Of a stretch of 64,000 nucleotides of DNA, positions 9,369-17,849 are shown one piece after another. Both the position numbers and the translations under genes were made by a program. The notes under the pieces are model-generated. The model saw only the letters and a list, made by a program, of their open reading frames with translations, was not told the origin of the DNA and searched no databases. Source of the stretch: JAGLOK01 sp963677605 (GTDB taxonomy: Bacteria > Bacillota > Clostridia > Christensenellales > UMGS416); assembly GCA_963677605.2 (NCBI GenBank), contig CAXXDX010000005.1:265818-329817 (forward strand), in the 5' to 3' direction. Position 1 is the stretch's first letter. Each line of letters begins with the position of its first letter.

Positions 9369-9399
9369 ATTGATTTCTCCCCTGATAACATCTTTGTAT

Positions 9400-9426
9400 A
9401 AAAAAAGAGATTATAACTATCTCTTT
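9400..9426 (-). terminator. Terminator after hpt
   Basis: On the minus strand TAAAGAGATA pairs with TATCTCTTT-type complement around AGTTATAA and ends in a run of seven T. Confidence 0.65.
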
Positions 9427-9461
9427 AGTATGCTTTAAAATAATTATTACTGTGAATATAT

Positions 9462-9995
9462 TTACTTAATTTTTTCAACTCTGATTATGTGCGGCAAATT
9501 CCGGCCAAACCCTTTCACATCAAGGCCATAGCCCATAAGCCATTTGTCTTTTATCTCAAAACCGCTGTAGGCTATAGGAACATTTATAAGCTGTTGAGAT
9601 GGATTTACAATAAGCGAGCACACTTTAACGGATGCCGGCCTTCTGGATTCGAGGTTTTGAACAAGATATCCAATTGTAAGTCCGGTTCTTATTATATCTT
9701 CAACGATAATCACATGCTTATCCGTTATGTCCATATCCAAGTCTTTTACAATACGCACAATGCCGGTATCGTTTGTAGTGTAAGGATATACGCCGATAGA
9801 CATAAAGTCCAGCTGGATGGGAATTGTAACCGCCCGGGTTAAGTCTGCAAGAAAATACAGAGATCCTTTTAATACACCGACAATTATTAGCTCTTTTCCA
9901 TCATAGTCACGGCTTATCTGCCTTCCTATCTCCTCGGCTTTTTCCTGAAGCTGCTGAGTGGTAAATTCTATATTTTGTTCATTTTCCTGTGTCAT
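9462..9995 (-). CDS. hpt: Hypoxanthine phosphoribosyltransferase
   Basis: 177 residues, the normal length for this enzyme, which makes IMP or GMP from hypoxanthine or guanine and PRPP in purine salvage. Visible motifs: GVLKGSLYFLADLTR flexible-loop region, SIGVYPYTTNDTGIVRIVKDLD hood region split around residue 70-90, and the PRPP-binding VIIVEDIIRTGLT. The usual Asp in VEDIIDTG is Arg here, a conservative oddity seen at a tolerant position. The start lies 5 bases after the stop of the upstream kinase-like gene, so the two form an operon. Confidence 0.92.
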   Translation of the reverse strand: MTQENEQNIEFTTQQLQEKAEEIGRQISRDYDGKELIIVGVLKGSLYFLADLTRAVTIPIQLDFMSIGVYPYTTNDTGIVRIVKDLDMDITDKHVIIVEDIIRTGLTIGYLVQNLESRRPASVKVCSLIVNPSQQLINVPIAYSGFEIKDKWLMGYGLDVKGFGRNLPHIIRVEKIK

Positions 9996-10000
9996 CTATA

Positions 10001-10939
10001 TCACGTTCCTTGAAAATCTTTAAATCGCTCAACCAGCGAATGGAAATCCTTTTTGTAAACTATCCTTACATTCGTACCCGGGTATAGTTTTTGTAGCCTT
10101 TTTACCTTTTTGTTTTTCTCAGTCACATATTTTTGGTTCATCGTTGTAAGCTCGATATACGTATCAAACTTTGTAAGATAGAAATCAGGGCTAAAGGCTT
10201 TTACGACATTGCCCTCGTCATCCCACTCAATCGGGAAAGTTTTAGGTTCATAGCGCCAGTCGATGTTATACATATCAAGAATCTTTGCGAACTCTCTTTC
10301 TGATTCTGTTTTAAAATCAGGATATTCACTAACATTGTTGATGACTTCAGTGTCTTCATGAAGCTTCCGAAACTCCATAAGAGCATGACGTTCTTTATAC
10401 ATGGACATAATGCCGTTTACGCACTCAACCGCCGTAAACTTTCCGGTGCTGAATATTGCGTGATAGAGGCTCGGTTCGTTTACATCCTCACCGCAAACAA
10501 GGTGCACAAACTTTTTTCTTTTCTTGTCTGATTTTTTAAGAATTACTTCCGCTTCTTCATCATCAACGTTATACTTCTTTTTAACATGTCTTATACGCTC
10601 ATCCTCAGGTGCTACTATCCTGAAATGAAGAGCTTCTTCATAGTTTTTGAAAATAGACTGTGAGCCAAAACCCACAATAACAAATGAGGTTTCTTTCGCC
10701 ATATCATACAGGCGGTTTTTTATATAGTCCAGATATGTGCCGCCGTGTCCGTTTTCCGTCAGCATATATTTTGCGCTCTCTTTGAGCATCCGCAGTTCGT
10801 ATGAGTTGGTTATCTCATCGAAAAATCCGGATAAAATTTTCTCGCGGTTAAAAAGGGGCCATCCCAGCCGGCTTGCAAGCGATTCAGCTATCTCGTCGCC
10901 ATAGCTTGCCAATTGCCGCGATATAGTTATGACTGCCAT
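10001..10939 (-). CDS. Cytidylate kinase-like protein with C-terminal nuclease-like domain
   Basis: The N-terminal ~180 residues follow the 'cytidylate kinase-like family' (AVITISRQLASYGDEIAESLASRLGW start, FVIVGFGSQSIF strand, RIRHVKKKY helix), a P-loop-derived fold in which the classical GxxxxGK loop is altered to SRQLASYGDE. The C-terminal ~100 residues look like a PD-(D/E)xK-type strand-helix unit: FSPDFYL, then YIELTTMNQ, then a KNKKVKRLQKLYP helix, with the last Lys replaced by Thr. AGGAG precedes the ATG. It is co-transcribed with hpt. The nuclease-like reading is inference from pattern. Confidence 0.6.
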   Translation of the reverse strand: MAVITISRQLASYGDEIAESLASRLGWPLFNREKILSGFFDEITNSYELRMLKESAKYMLTENGHGGTYLDYIKNRLYDMAKETSFVIVGFGSQSIFKNYEEALHFRIVAPEDERIRHVKKKYNVDDEEAEVILKKSDKKRKKFVHLVCGEDVNEPSLYHAIFSTGKFTAVECVNGIMSMYKERHALMEFRKLHEDTEVINNVSEYPDFKTESEREFAKILDMYNIDWRYEPKTFPIEWDDEGNVVKAFSPDFYLTKFDTYIELTTMNQKYVTEKNKKVKRLQKLYPGTNVRIVYKKDFHSLVERFKDFQGT

Positions 10940-10995
10940 TACGCACTCCTTTATACTTCTATTATATCATAAATTTAGAGTGTATTTCGCTCACT

Positions 10996-11904
10996 TCATG
11001 CATCAACCGGCAAATCGAATTTTACAAGGAAGTTTTTGACCTGATTCTTGTATTCTTCCGGATTGTCATAAAAAGAACATGCATGTCTTGAGTCTTTGGC
11101 ATAGTATTTCATCTTTTGTTCCGTCTTTAGGCTGTTGTATATAATGTCTGCCATATAAAAAGGCACATACTTATCATTATCGCCATGAATTATCATTACA
11201 GGAATCTGAGTCCTGCTAATAACGCTTACCGGGCTGACTTTTTCCAAGTCGTATTTCCCGAATACTTTCACAAAAAACCTTGCAAAATTGTATACAGGAT
11301 ATAGCGGTGCATATTTTTTGTTGCGAAGCGCATATTTTATCTGCTCGTCAAAAGAGGAATACCCGCAGTCTTCAATAATAAAGTCAACTTCTTCAAGCTC
11401 AAGCGTCTGCATGGATATCCCCGCCCCCATCGACTCTCCCATAAGGCCGATTTTGCCGCTCGTTTTCTGCCTTGTCCACTTTATGACTTCAGCCAGATCA
11501 TACTTTTCAAAATATCCGTAGCTGACAGTTTTTCCGCCGGATTGTCCGTGTGCTCTGTGGTCAATTACAACTGCATTATATCCAAGCTCCAAAAACATTC
11601 TGACATAGTGAATCATGCTTTCTTTGAGCATAGTCACACCATGACAGATAATCATTGTATTTTGGGTTTCTTTTGGATTTTTAATATAAATAGAACTTAT
11701 CTCGTAGCCGAAACGGGATTTTATCTGCATATTTTCTTTATTAAGCTCTTCAAACCAACCAATATGTTTTTGGTAAAGTTCAAAATCGCGTTCGAGTATT
11801 TCTATCGTTCTCTTTTTTGGGTAAATCACCTTATAGGCAACCGCTGCCGCAAGCAAAACAAAGTATATTACTATTAATAAAACCGCATAAATAAAGTACT
11901 GCAT
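10996..11904 (-). CDS. Membrane-anchored alpha/beta hydrolase
   Basis: 302 residues. One N-terminal membrane helix, then an alpha/beta hydrolase core: ICHGVTM oxyanion segment, AVVIDHRAHGQSGG, the nucleophile elbow GESMGAG, an acidic residue in IHGDNDKYVPF and the catalytic His in DSRHACSF near the C-terminus. The triad Ser-Asp-His is complete. The best match is the peptidase S9/BAAT-like group often annotated as DUF1749 or 'alpha/beta hydrolase of unknown substrate'. AGGAG lies before the ATG at 11904. It is its own transcription unit, divergent from the ABC transporter. Confidence 0.85.
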   Translation of the reverse strand: MQYFIYAVLLIVIYFVLLAAAVAYKVIYPKKRTIEILERDFELYQKHIGWFEELNKENMQIKSRFGYEISSIYIKNPKETQNTMIICHGVTMLKESMIHYVRMFLELGYNAVVIDHRAHGQSGGKTVSYGYFEKYDLAEVIKWTRQKTSGKIGLMGESMGAGISMQTLELEEVDFIIEDCGYSSFDEQIKYALRNKKYAPLYPVYNFARFFVKVFGKYDLEKVSPVSVISRTQIPVMIIHGDNDKYVPFYMADIIYNSLKTEQKMKYYAKDSRHACSFYDNPEEYKNQVKNFLVKFDLPVDA

Positions 11905-12066
11905 TCTATTCTCCTATATCTCTTTTAAAATATTATCATCACAATATATAGTCTTTTTAGCTAATGCGTTCTTCCATAAATTATAACATATCGTTTTAAT
12001 TCATTACATAAGATATGCAGTAAAACTTATTGATATATAACAAAAATGTTTATTTATAAATTGCTC

Positions 12067-12095
12067 TTGCATATTTATGCATTTTGGTTTATAAT
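12067..12095 (+). promoter_or_regulatory. Promoter of the amino acid transporter operon
   Basis: TTGCAT (12067-12072) and TATAAT (12090-12095) with a 17-base spacer, 34 bases before the solute-binding protein start codon. Confidence 0.75.
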
Positions 12096-12128
12096 ATGCA
12101 ACAAACATAAATAAGAAGGGAAACCATC

Positions 12129-12935
12129 ATGAAAAAAACTATTATTATTATCGCTGTGCTTCTTACATTCGTAGCAATCTTTGCAGGTTGCAGCAAGACA
12201 GGCAAATACGGCTTGGTTGACGACACACTTTTAGTAGGTGTTGACGATACATATCCTCCAATGGAATATGTTGACGAAAACGGAGATCTCGTTGGATTTG
12301 ACGTAGACTTTGCAAACGCTCTCGCTGAAGAAATGGGTGTAAAAATCAAATTCGTTTCAACAGGCTGGGACGGCATCTTCGCAAACCTTGCAGCAAAACA
12401 GTATGACGTTATCATTTCATCTGTTTCAATGACAGAAGACAGAATGGAAACAATGAACTTCTCAACTCCTTACCTTTCAAACGGACAGGTAATCATCACA
12501 AGCCCTGACAAAGCAGACGCAATAACAACACATGCTGACCTTGAAGGCCTTGTAGTTGGTGTTCAGGCTGAAACAACTGCTGACATGGCTGCTGTAAAGC
12601 TTCTTGACGCAGGCGAAGTTTCATTTGACCTTAAAGACTTTGACGACATGACAGTATGTCTCGCTGCTATGGAAGCAGGACAGATTGACTGCATCGTTGC
12701 TGACTATGCTGTTGCAATCGGCGCTGCTATGGACAATCCTGAAGTATTCGTTATAACTTCTGCATTGCTTACAAACGAGCCTATCGCAGTTGCACTCAAT
12801 AAAGACAGCGAAGAACTTCTTGAAGCTGTTAACGACGCTATCGCAGCTCTTCAGGCTAACGGCACAATGGCTCAGATTTCAATCGACACACTCGGTGCTG
12901 ATTACACATCAGACATCGATACTGAATTAAGATAA
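12129..12935 (+). CDS. Polar amino acid ABC transporter, solute-binding lipoprotein
   Basis: 268 residues with a lipoprotein signal (hydrophobic stretch ending IFAGC at about residue 20) and a family 3 periplasmic-binding-type fold: LLVGVDDTYPPMEYVDENG, GFDVDFANALAEEMG signature, VSMTEDRMETMNFSTPY, and the second-lobe TMVCLAAMEAGQIDC-like hinge. It binds a polar amino acid outside the cell and presents it to the permease encoded next. AAGGG precedes the ATG. A terminator directly after the gene probably makes it more abundant than the permease and ATPase. The substrate cannot be assigned. Confidence 0.93.
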   Translation: MKKTIIIIAVLLTFVAIFAGCSKTGKYGLVDDTLLVGVDDTYPPMEYVDENGDLVGFDVDFANALAEEMGVKIKFVSTGWDGIFANLAAKQYDVIISSVSMTEDRMETMNFSTPYLSNGQVIITSPDKADAITTHADLEGLVVGVQAETTADMAAVKLLDAGEVSFDLKDFDDMTVCLAAMEAGQIDCIVADYAVAIGAAMDNPEVFVITSALLTNEPIAVALNKDSEELLEAVNDAIAALQANGTMAQISIDTLGADYTSDIDTELR

Positions 12936-12948
12936 GAAATATCAAAGC

Positions 12949-12976
12949 AAAGGGGCTTACAAAGCCCCTTTTTTAT
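12949..12976 (+). terminator. Hairpin terminator between binding protein and permease
   Basis: AAAGGGGCTT-ACA-AAGCCCCTTTT followed by TTATTTTT. Partial read-through would set the expression ratio of the operon. Confidence 0.8.
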
Positions 12977-13049
12977 TTTTCACTTTAAATTGCTAAAAGC
13001 TTTTAAATAGTATAAGATAAAAACATTATAAATAGGATTGGTAAGACAC

Positions 13050-13706
13050 ATGACGGTAAATCAAATAATGGCCTTAGTAGAAGGCACAGGCAAAACGCTT
13101 GCCCTGACATTAGTCAGTATGCTGATAGGTACAGCTTTTGCTGTTCTCATCGCACTGGGCAGGATTTCAAAGAAAAAGATAGTAAATAAACTGACATGGA
13201 TATATGTATGGGTTTTCCGAGGCACTCCCCTTTTGCTTCAAATACTCATTGTTTTCCTTGCGATTCCGCTTTTGTCGGTTGAGCTTTTTAACATGCCTCT
13301 TAGGTATCCTCCGTTTATCGCGGCGATAATAGCGCTCACGCTAAACACTGCAGCATACCTCGCCGAGATATTCCGCGCAGGTATTCTCTCCATCGACAAA
13401 GGACAGATGGAAGCATGTAAAGCTTTGGGGCTTTCCCATAAGCAGGCTATGTTTAAAGTAATAATCCCTCAAACGATATCCCGTGTTCTGCCACCCTATT
13501 CCAATGAGTTTATAATGATACTTAAAGACTCGTCGTTGGTTTCGGCCATCGGTATGAGCGAGCTGTATAAGGTTACAAAGGAAATGTCATCTGCTTCAGG
13601 TAACTGGGAAGTTATGTTTATAGCTGCAGGCATATACCTCTTGCTGACGACGATATCCACGTTCCTGTTCAGCAAACTCGAAAAGAAATACTCTGCGTAT
13701 CTATAA
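13050..13706 (+). CDS. Polar amino acid ABC transporter permease
   Basis: 218 residues with five hydrophobic segments and the His/Glu/Gln/Asn permease features: WIYVWVFRGTPLLLQ, an AAYLAEIFRAGI helix and the EAA loop EACKALGLSHKQAMFKVIIPQ that docks to the ATPase. Start chosen at the ATG 13050 with AGGATTGG upstream; a TTG start 12 bases earlier is possible. It forms the membrane channel for the amino acid bound by the lipoprotein at 12129. Confidence 0.92.
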   Translation: MTVNQIMALVEGTGKTLALTLVSMLIGTAFAVLIALGRISKKKIVNKLTWIYVWVFRGTPLLLQILIVFLAIPLLSVELFNMPLRYPPFIAAIIALTLNTAAYLAEIFRAGILSIDKGQMEACKALGLSHKQAMFKVIIPQTISRVLPPYSNEFIMILKDSSLVSAIGMSELYKVTKEMSSASGNWEVMFIAAGIYLLLTTISTFLFSKLEKKYSAYL

Positions 13707-13726
13707 GCGGAAGATGGTGAATAAAA

Positions 13727-14494
13727 ATGACTAAAAACATGATTAAAGTTGAAAAAATACATAAATACTTCGGTGACCTTCAGGTCTTAAAAGGTATCGA
13801 TTTTGAAGTTAACGAAGGCGAGGTTGTCTGCATCATAGGCTCAAGCGGCTCGGGAAAGAGCACCATGCTTCGCTGCATGAACCACTTGGAACGCATCACA
13901 AGCGGTAAAATCTATATCGATGGCGAACTGGTGGACCATCGTGAAAACGACAAGGACGCAATGGACATAGATCCCGTAAAAGTAACACAGATGTGCGCTG
14001 AGATGGGCATGGTTTTCCAAAGGTTTAACCTCTTCCCCCACAAAACTGCGCTTGAAAACATCACACTAGCACCGTCAATCGTTAAAAAGGAAGATGACGC
14101 TACCACAAAAGAGCGCGGCATGAAACTGCTCGAAAGCGTCGGGCTTGCCGACAAGGCAAATGAGTACCCCTCACGCTTATCCGGCGGTCAGCAGCAGCGT
14201 GTGGCCATCGCTCGCGCTATGGGTATGCAGCCTAAGATACTGCTGTTTGACGAGCCCACTTCCGCATTGGATCCGGAGCTTGTCGGCGAAGTGCTGGAGG
14301 TTATGAAAAAGCTTGCCCACACAGGAATCACAATGCTTGTCGTCACCCATGAGATGGGCTTTGCCCGTGAAGTTGCCGACAGGATTATCTTCATGGACGA
14401 AGGGCTTATAAAAGAGGATGCCCCACCGGAAGAGTTTTTCAGCAATCCAAAAGATCCTCGGCTTAAAGCGTTTCTTGCTTCAACCAGAACATAA
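13727..14494 (+). CDS. Polar amino acid ABC transporter ATPase
   Basis: 255 residues, the family's normal length. Walker A GSSGSGKST, Q-loop in GMVFQRFNLFPH, ABC signature LSGGQQQ, Walker B ILLFDEPTSALDPE and the switch His in VVTHEMGFA are all intact. It powers import by the permease encoded 20 bases upstream. The operon ends with a strong terminator 8 bases after the stop. Confidence 0.95.
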   Translation: MTKNMIKVEKIHKYFGDLQVLKGIDFEVNEGEVVCIIGSSGSGKSTMLRCMNHLERITSGKIYIDGELVDHRENDKDAMDIDPVKVTQMCAEMGMVFQRFNLFPHKTALENITLAPSIVKKEDDATTKERGMKLLESVGLADKANEYPSRLSGGQQQRVAIARAMGMQPKILLFDEPTSALDPELVGEVLEVMKKLAHTGITMLVVTHEMGFAREVADRIIFMDEGLIKEDAPPEEFFSNPKDPRLKAFLASTRT

Positions 14495-14501
14495 AAAAAC
14501 G

Positions 14502-14528
14502 GCCCCTGCATCAGCAGGGGCTTTTGTT
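14502..14528 (+). terminator. Terminator of the ABC transporter operon
   Basis: GCCCCTGC-ATCA-GCAGGGGC followed by TTTTGTTT. Confidence 0.85.
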
Positions 14529-14600
14529 TGTATTACTCTAGTTCTTAAAGTCGTAAAGCCATTTAATCTACTAAATAAACTATATTTTTATGAATGATTA

Positions 14601-15029
14601 TTAGTCAATAACTTTAATTCGTATGACTTTATGTGAAGTTGAGTAATATTCCACTTCACATTGATGTCCTTCTAGAAGTTCTCTAATATCATTATGAGCT
14701 TTTCTGCTAACAGCTTTATACTTTGTATCTTCAATTATAAAATAATCACTTCCTCTGTCCATATATACTTTATCAATAAAAAATGTGCTAGTTTCGACAT
14801 TTCTGTTTTCTACATCCCTTGCATAATTAAAATCATTTGAATGAAGATTAAAAATAGCTGTTATTACAATAAAAGAATAAACACATGCAGTAATTAACAA
14901 TGTTTTAAACCACTTTCGTTTATGAAATGAAATAACTAATAATACTGGCATTACTACAAAAAAGCATATTTGAATTATTAAATCATACATGAAAGCCCAC
15001 GGCTCTATTTGAACCATTACTATTTCCAT
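14601..15029 (-). CDS. Cassette 1 immunity candidate, small membrane protein
   Basis: 142 residues: two N-terminal membrane helices (about 15-30 and 40-60), then a soluble domain ending in EVEYYSTSHKVIRI. It starts 18 bases after the toxin-like gene stop and ends the array. It is a clear paralogue of the protein at 19331-19777 (shared two-helix plan and the terminal EVEYY...IxRI pattern), and both follow toxin-like genes that share the same C-terminal domain. That pairing is the best evidence that it is a cognate immunity protein acting at or outside the membrane. No known domain is recognised. Confidence 0.7.
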   Translation of the reverse strand: MEIVMVQIEPWAFMYDLIIQICFFVVMPVLLVISFHKRKWFKTLLITACVYSFIVITAIFNLHSNDFNYARDVENRNVETSTFFIDKVYMDRGSDYFIIEDTKYKAVSRKAHNDIRELLEGHQCEVEYYSTSHKVIRIKVID

Positions 15030-15047
15030 TTGTATCTCCTGCTTGTA

Positions 15048-16685
15048 TTAATCATCATAGTACTCTAAATCATTTAAAGTATAAAAGCTATATCCCACGC
15101 TGGTTCCTACATTGGTTTGAAAAAGATCTCCAGTCTGTACTAAGTCACTATCTTTATCAGTTGAGCTTGCATAACTCTTCCCTCTCATGTCACCGAAAGA
15201 ATTTTGCTTAAATCCATTAATATAGTCTTTCGGCGAATCACAATCCCCATATATCATTCCATCTGAATCTTGATAGCTAATAGGAGAAGCACCAATGCTT
15301 CCAGATAAACCTATACTGTCATATTCCGCTATCCATCCTTCATTAAAGTTTGCTACATAAGTTGTAGCAACTTCCGGTCCAATTGATGCAGGTGAACCTC
15401 CTACAGGAATACCTACCTCAAGTGCTTTAGATTGATAGTATATACCTGTAGTTGGATTACCATTTAATATATCATCTTCAAAAATCGTTAGTAATTCTAA
15501 ATATTTTTCCCTAAGCTCTGTTTCTTCATTATAGTATATTGGAAAGCTTGACGGCAGATATTGTGGTCGTATTGAATTGCTTGATCCACCATTTTCCTTT
15601 ATCCAATCTCTTGCATCCTCTAAGTATTTTACCTCATCATCAGAAAGCCGTTTCTGTGGTCTGTATCTTTCATCAGTTGGAAGTAAAACTTGCTTATTAT
15701 ATTCATCTAAAGCTTGATTAATCTTATCATTTGCTGAAGCCAGATTTGCACTTTTAATATCCTCAAAACCATATGTGTCAAAATTTTCATAGAACCAATT
15801 TAAGTCTGGTCTCCTATTACCATAGTTTTTACTTATATTTTCGATAGGTAGATTGTTATTCTGCCAGCTATCCCTTATATCATCAACCATCTGTTGATCT
15901 TCATCAGATAGGTTGCCACCCATATCATAAAGCGCATCCTGCTCTTTTATGCTTTGAGCTCTTTCTTCGTTTTTTTGCTCTAAAGCTTTTTTCTCCCTCT
16001 GCTTGCCAATCTTACTATCCAAACTGTACTTCGATTCGGATATAACAGCATTTCTTGTTTTGGTTTCATCTCCGCCGAAATAGTTAATTAGATACCGCAT
16101 GTCATCTGTCGATAAACCTTTGAGTCTCTTTGCTGTTTGAAACGATGAATAGCTAGCGCGAGAATTTTCCATATCTTCCACAAAGTCAGGCATTGCAGCC
16201 ACAGGCCGTACCGAGCCGTTTTCGTTTACAGTTGTTGAATTTAAATCCAAAAAACTGTTCCCCAGCTGTTTATTCTGGTTATCAAGCTGCTGTTTAACTA
16301 ATTCTTTTATCCTGTCGCTGCTCATAAACAGCACAGCATTTTCAGCTAGTTTTTCTACTCCGCCGTAGTAAGCAATCAAGAGTCTATATGCTTCATCACT
16401 AACTCTCTTTTCGCTTCTTGCGGCTCTTAAGTCCATCGCCCTTTTTTCTTCGGCATTTATCTGACTAGCTGTTTTTCCTGCTTGTTCGTTTACTGTAGTT
16501 CGTGAAGAAGACGATTTATCCTGTCTTTTCTTTGCTTGAGATATTACCTTTTTCGTAAGTTCTTTGTCTCCGTCATACAAAGAGCTTTGCTTTAGCAAAC
16601 TCTTTGCCCGGCAGCAATATACGCAGTATGTTGCGAGAGAGGTATCATATTGCGCAGTGACACAGGGAACAAGCTCCTTCGTCAC
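15048..16685 (-). CDS. Cassette 1 polymorphic toxin-like protein (C-terminal type 2)
   Basis: Up to 545 residues. After about 60 N-terminal residues comes the array-wide motif EQAGKTASQI, then two 'YYG' helical repeats (AYRLLIAYYGG, DMRYLINYFGG), the junction motif EQDALYDMGGNLSDEDQQMV, and a unique C-terminal domain with GWIAEYDSIG, GASPIS and a final GTSVGYSFY. The same C-terminal domain ends the cassette 3 protein. No signal peptide. The frame's GTG start at 16685 has no ribosome binding site and its first ~27 residues come from about 135 bases that other cassettes lack, so the true start is uncertain. Function unknown; toxin role inferred from organisation. Confidence 0.7.
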   Translation of the reverse strand: MTKELVPCVTAQYDTSLATYCVYCCRAKSLLKQSSLYDGDKELTKKVISQAKKRQDKSSSSRTTVNEQAGKTASQINAEEKRAMDLRAARSEKRVSDEAYRLLIAYYGGVEKLAENAVLFMSSDRIKELVKQQLDNQNKQLGNSFLDLNSTTVNENGSVRPVAAMPDFVEDMENSRASYSSFQTAKRLKGLSTDDMRYLINYFGGDETKTRNAVISESKYSLDSKIGKQREKKALEQKNEERAQSIKEQDALYDMGGNLSDEDQQMVDDIRDSWQNNNLPIENISKNYGNRRPDLNWFYENFDTYGFEDIKSANLASANDKINQALDEYNKQVLLPTDERYRPQKRLSDDEVKYLEDARDWIKENGGSSNSIRPQYLPSSFPIYYNEETELREKYLELLTIFEDDILNGNPTTGIYYQSKALEVGIPVGGSPASIGPEVATTYVANFNEGWIAEYDSIGLSGSIGASPISYQDSDGMIYGDCDSPKDYINGFKQNSFGDMRGKSYASSTDKDSDLVQTGDLFQTNVGTSVGYSFYTLNDLEYYDD

Positions 16686-16745
16686 TGCCGCTCGAATGCT
16701 TGCAGATATTTAAGCTTCGTTAGTTTTTCTCACGAAAAACTATGC
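16609..16745. other. Unique segment displacing the cassette 1 start
   Basis: All sister class A genes have a GAAAGGAAACA ribosome binding site directly before ATG-GCA. Here the conserved leader stops at 16746 and about 135 unrelated bases follow before homology to the cassette 9 N-terminus resumes near the DGDKELTKK codons. It includes the hairpin AGTTTTTC-TCAC-GAAAAACT (about 16719-16740). It looks like a small insertion or replacement that may have separated the gene from its start signals. Confidence 0.5.
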
Positions 16746-16905
16746 CTTTCAATTGTACATTATTTGTTAAATTAAGTAAATAGTCTTATGCTTTCCGTCA
16801 TTGGACAAACAAAAAGACCCTTTCGGGTCTTTTATCCGTGCTTTGCACACTTATACTATTTCATTTTAGCACTTATTCAGGTGTAATTTAGTGTAAATGT
16901 TAATG
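16746..16905 (-). repeat. Class A leader repeat, copy 1
   Basis: About 150 bases repeated upstream of five cassettes (here, 19094, 21346, 23663, 26837). In transcription order: ACACTAAATTACACC box, a TATAA-containing stretch, the hairpin AAAAGACCC-GAAA-GGGTCTTTTT, TTTACT-17-TACAAT, and the GAAAGGAAA ribosome binding site. In this copy the ribosome binding site is cut off from its gene. Confidence 0.75.
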
Positions 16906-17008
16906 GATCTCATCTATGCACAAAAAACCCATTGCGCTATCGAGTGGTGGTGGGGTATTTGAATTCACTCCCTTCTCCTCGACACAGATAAGATAAATCT
17001 GCGTAATA

Positions 17009-17035
17009 AAAAATCCCCCTCCGAGGAGGGGGAAA
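17009..17035 (-). terminator. Array terminator, after cassette 2
   Basis: Minus strand CCCCCTCCTCGGAGGGGG stem followed by ATTTTTTATTA, 6 bases after the immunity gene stop. The same hairpin follows most cassettes, sometimes with one-base differences. Confidence 0.85.
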
Positions 17036-17040
17036 GGCTT

Positions 17041-17841
17041 TTAATTATCAGGTCTATCTATTACATCATCCTTACTTAATTCATTAGCTATATATTGAAT
17101 ATATTGTTGCCTGCTTTTGAGCCAAAAGTTTTTGATATCAGTTAAATACTTATAGATTTCCTCATTATTTTCATTCGTGATTACTATAGTAAAGTATTCT
17201 TCTTTTTCTTCAAAAACTTCTCCATCATATTTATTTAGAATAAAATCAGATGGAACAAGTAATTCATCGATTAAGTATAATGGAATAAACGGCTTGTAAA
17301 ACTTTGTTATAACTTCATCTAATGTGATATTATTTTTCTTTGCTAGTTCAACTAGTAAACTATTAAGTATTGTATCTTCATAAACATTTTTGCTATTTTC
17401 AATAAATTCGTCAACAAATTCTTCTCTGCTTTTTATTGAACTTTCATCTTGTTTAAGAGAATTATAATTTTCGTTATAACGCAACAATATTGAATAATAA
17501 TCTATTTCCTTTTCTTCAAAACTCATTTCCAAGTACTTTCTTGCGTACTCTAAGTTATAAATATCTTTGTTTAAAGAATATAGCTCATGATAAGACATTC
17601 CTATAATCTCTTCCTTTTCAGGAAAACTTGCATCTGCATATTCAAAAGAAACAAACTGCATAAAAGTGGTTTTCATTTCAATATACTTTGTTTTTTCAAG
17701 CCCATAGAGGCCATACATTGCTCTACCATCTATATATGCAACTATATTTTCATCTTCAAAAGAATAGTTTTTATCTGTGCACCCAGCTAGTACAAATATT
17801 ATAAGGAAAATAAATGTTACTATTCTATAATTTTTTTTCAT
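17041..17841 (-). CDS. Cassette 2 immunity candidate, lipoprotein
   Basis: 266 residues with a lipoprotein signal (FVLAGC at about residue 21), so anchored outside the membrane. The mature part is helical and acidic, opening with YIDGRAMYGLYGLEKTKYIE. It is a paralogue of the lipoprotein at 38349-39131 (MYGLYGLNKENFIEMKTAMM), and both follow toxin-like genes with the same type 1 C-terminal domain ending VVYNKTF. It starts 8 bases after the toxin stop, with a TAGAGG-type ribosome binding site overlapping the toxin gene end, so translation is coupled. The position outside the membrane predicts a toxin that acts in the cell envelope. Confidence 0.72.
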   Translation of the reverse strand: MKKNYRIVTFIFLIIFVLAGCTDKNYSFEDENIVAYIDGRAMYGLYGLEKTKYIEMKTTFMQFVSFEYADASFPEKEEIIGMSYHELYSLNKDIYNLEYARKYLEMSFEEKEIDYYSILLRYNENYNSLKQDESSIKSREEFVDEFIENSKNVYEDTILNSLLVELAKKNNITLDEVITKFYKPFIPLYLIDELLVPSDFILNKYDGEVFEEKEEYFTIVITNENNEEIYKYLTDIKNFWLKSRQQYIQYIANELSKDDVIDRPDN

Positions 17842-17849
17842 TTGTACCT

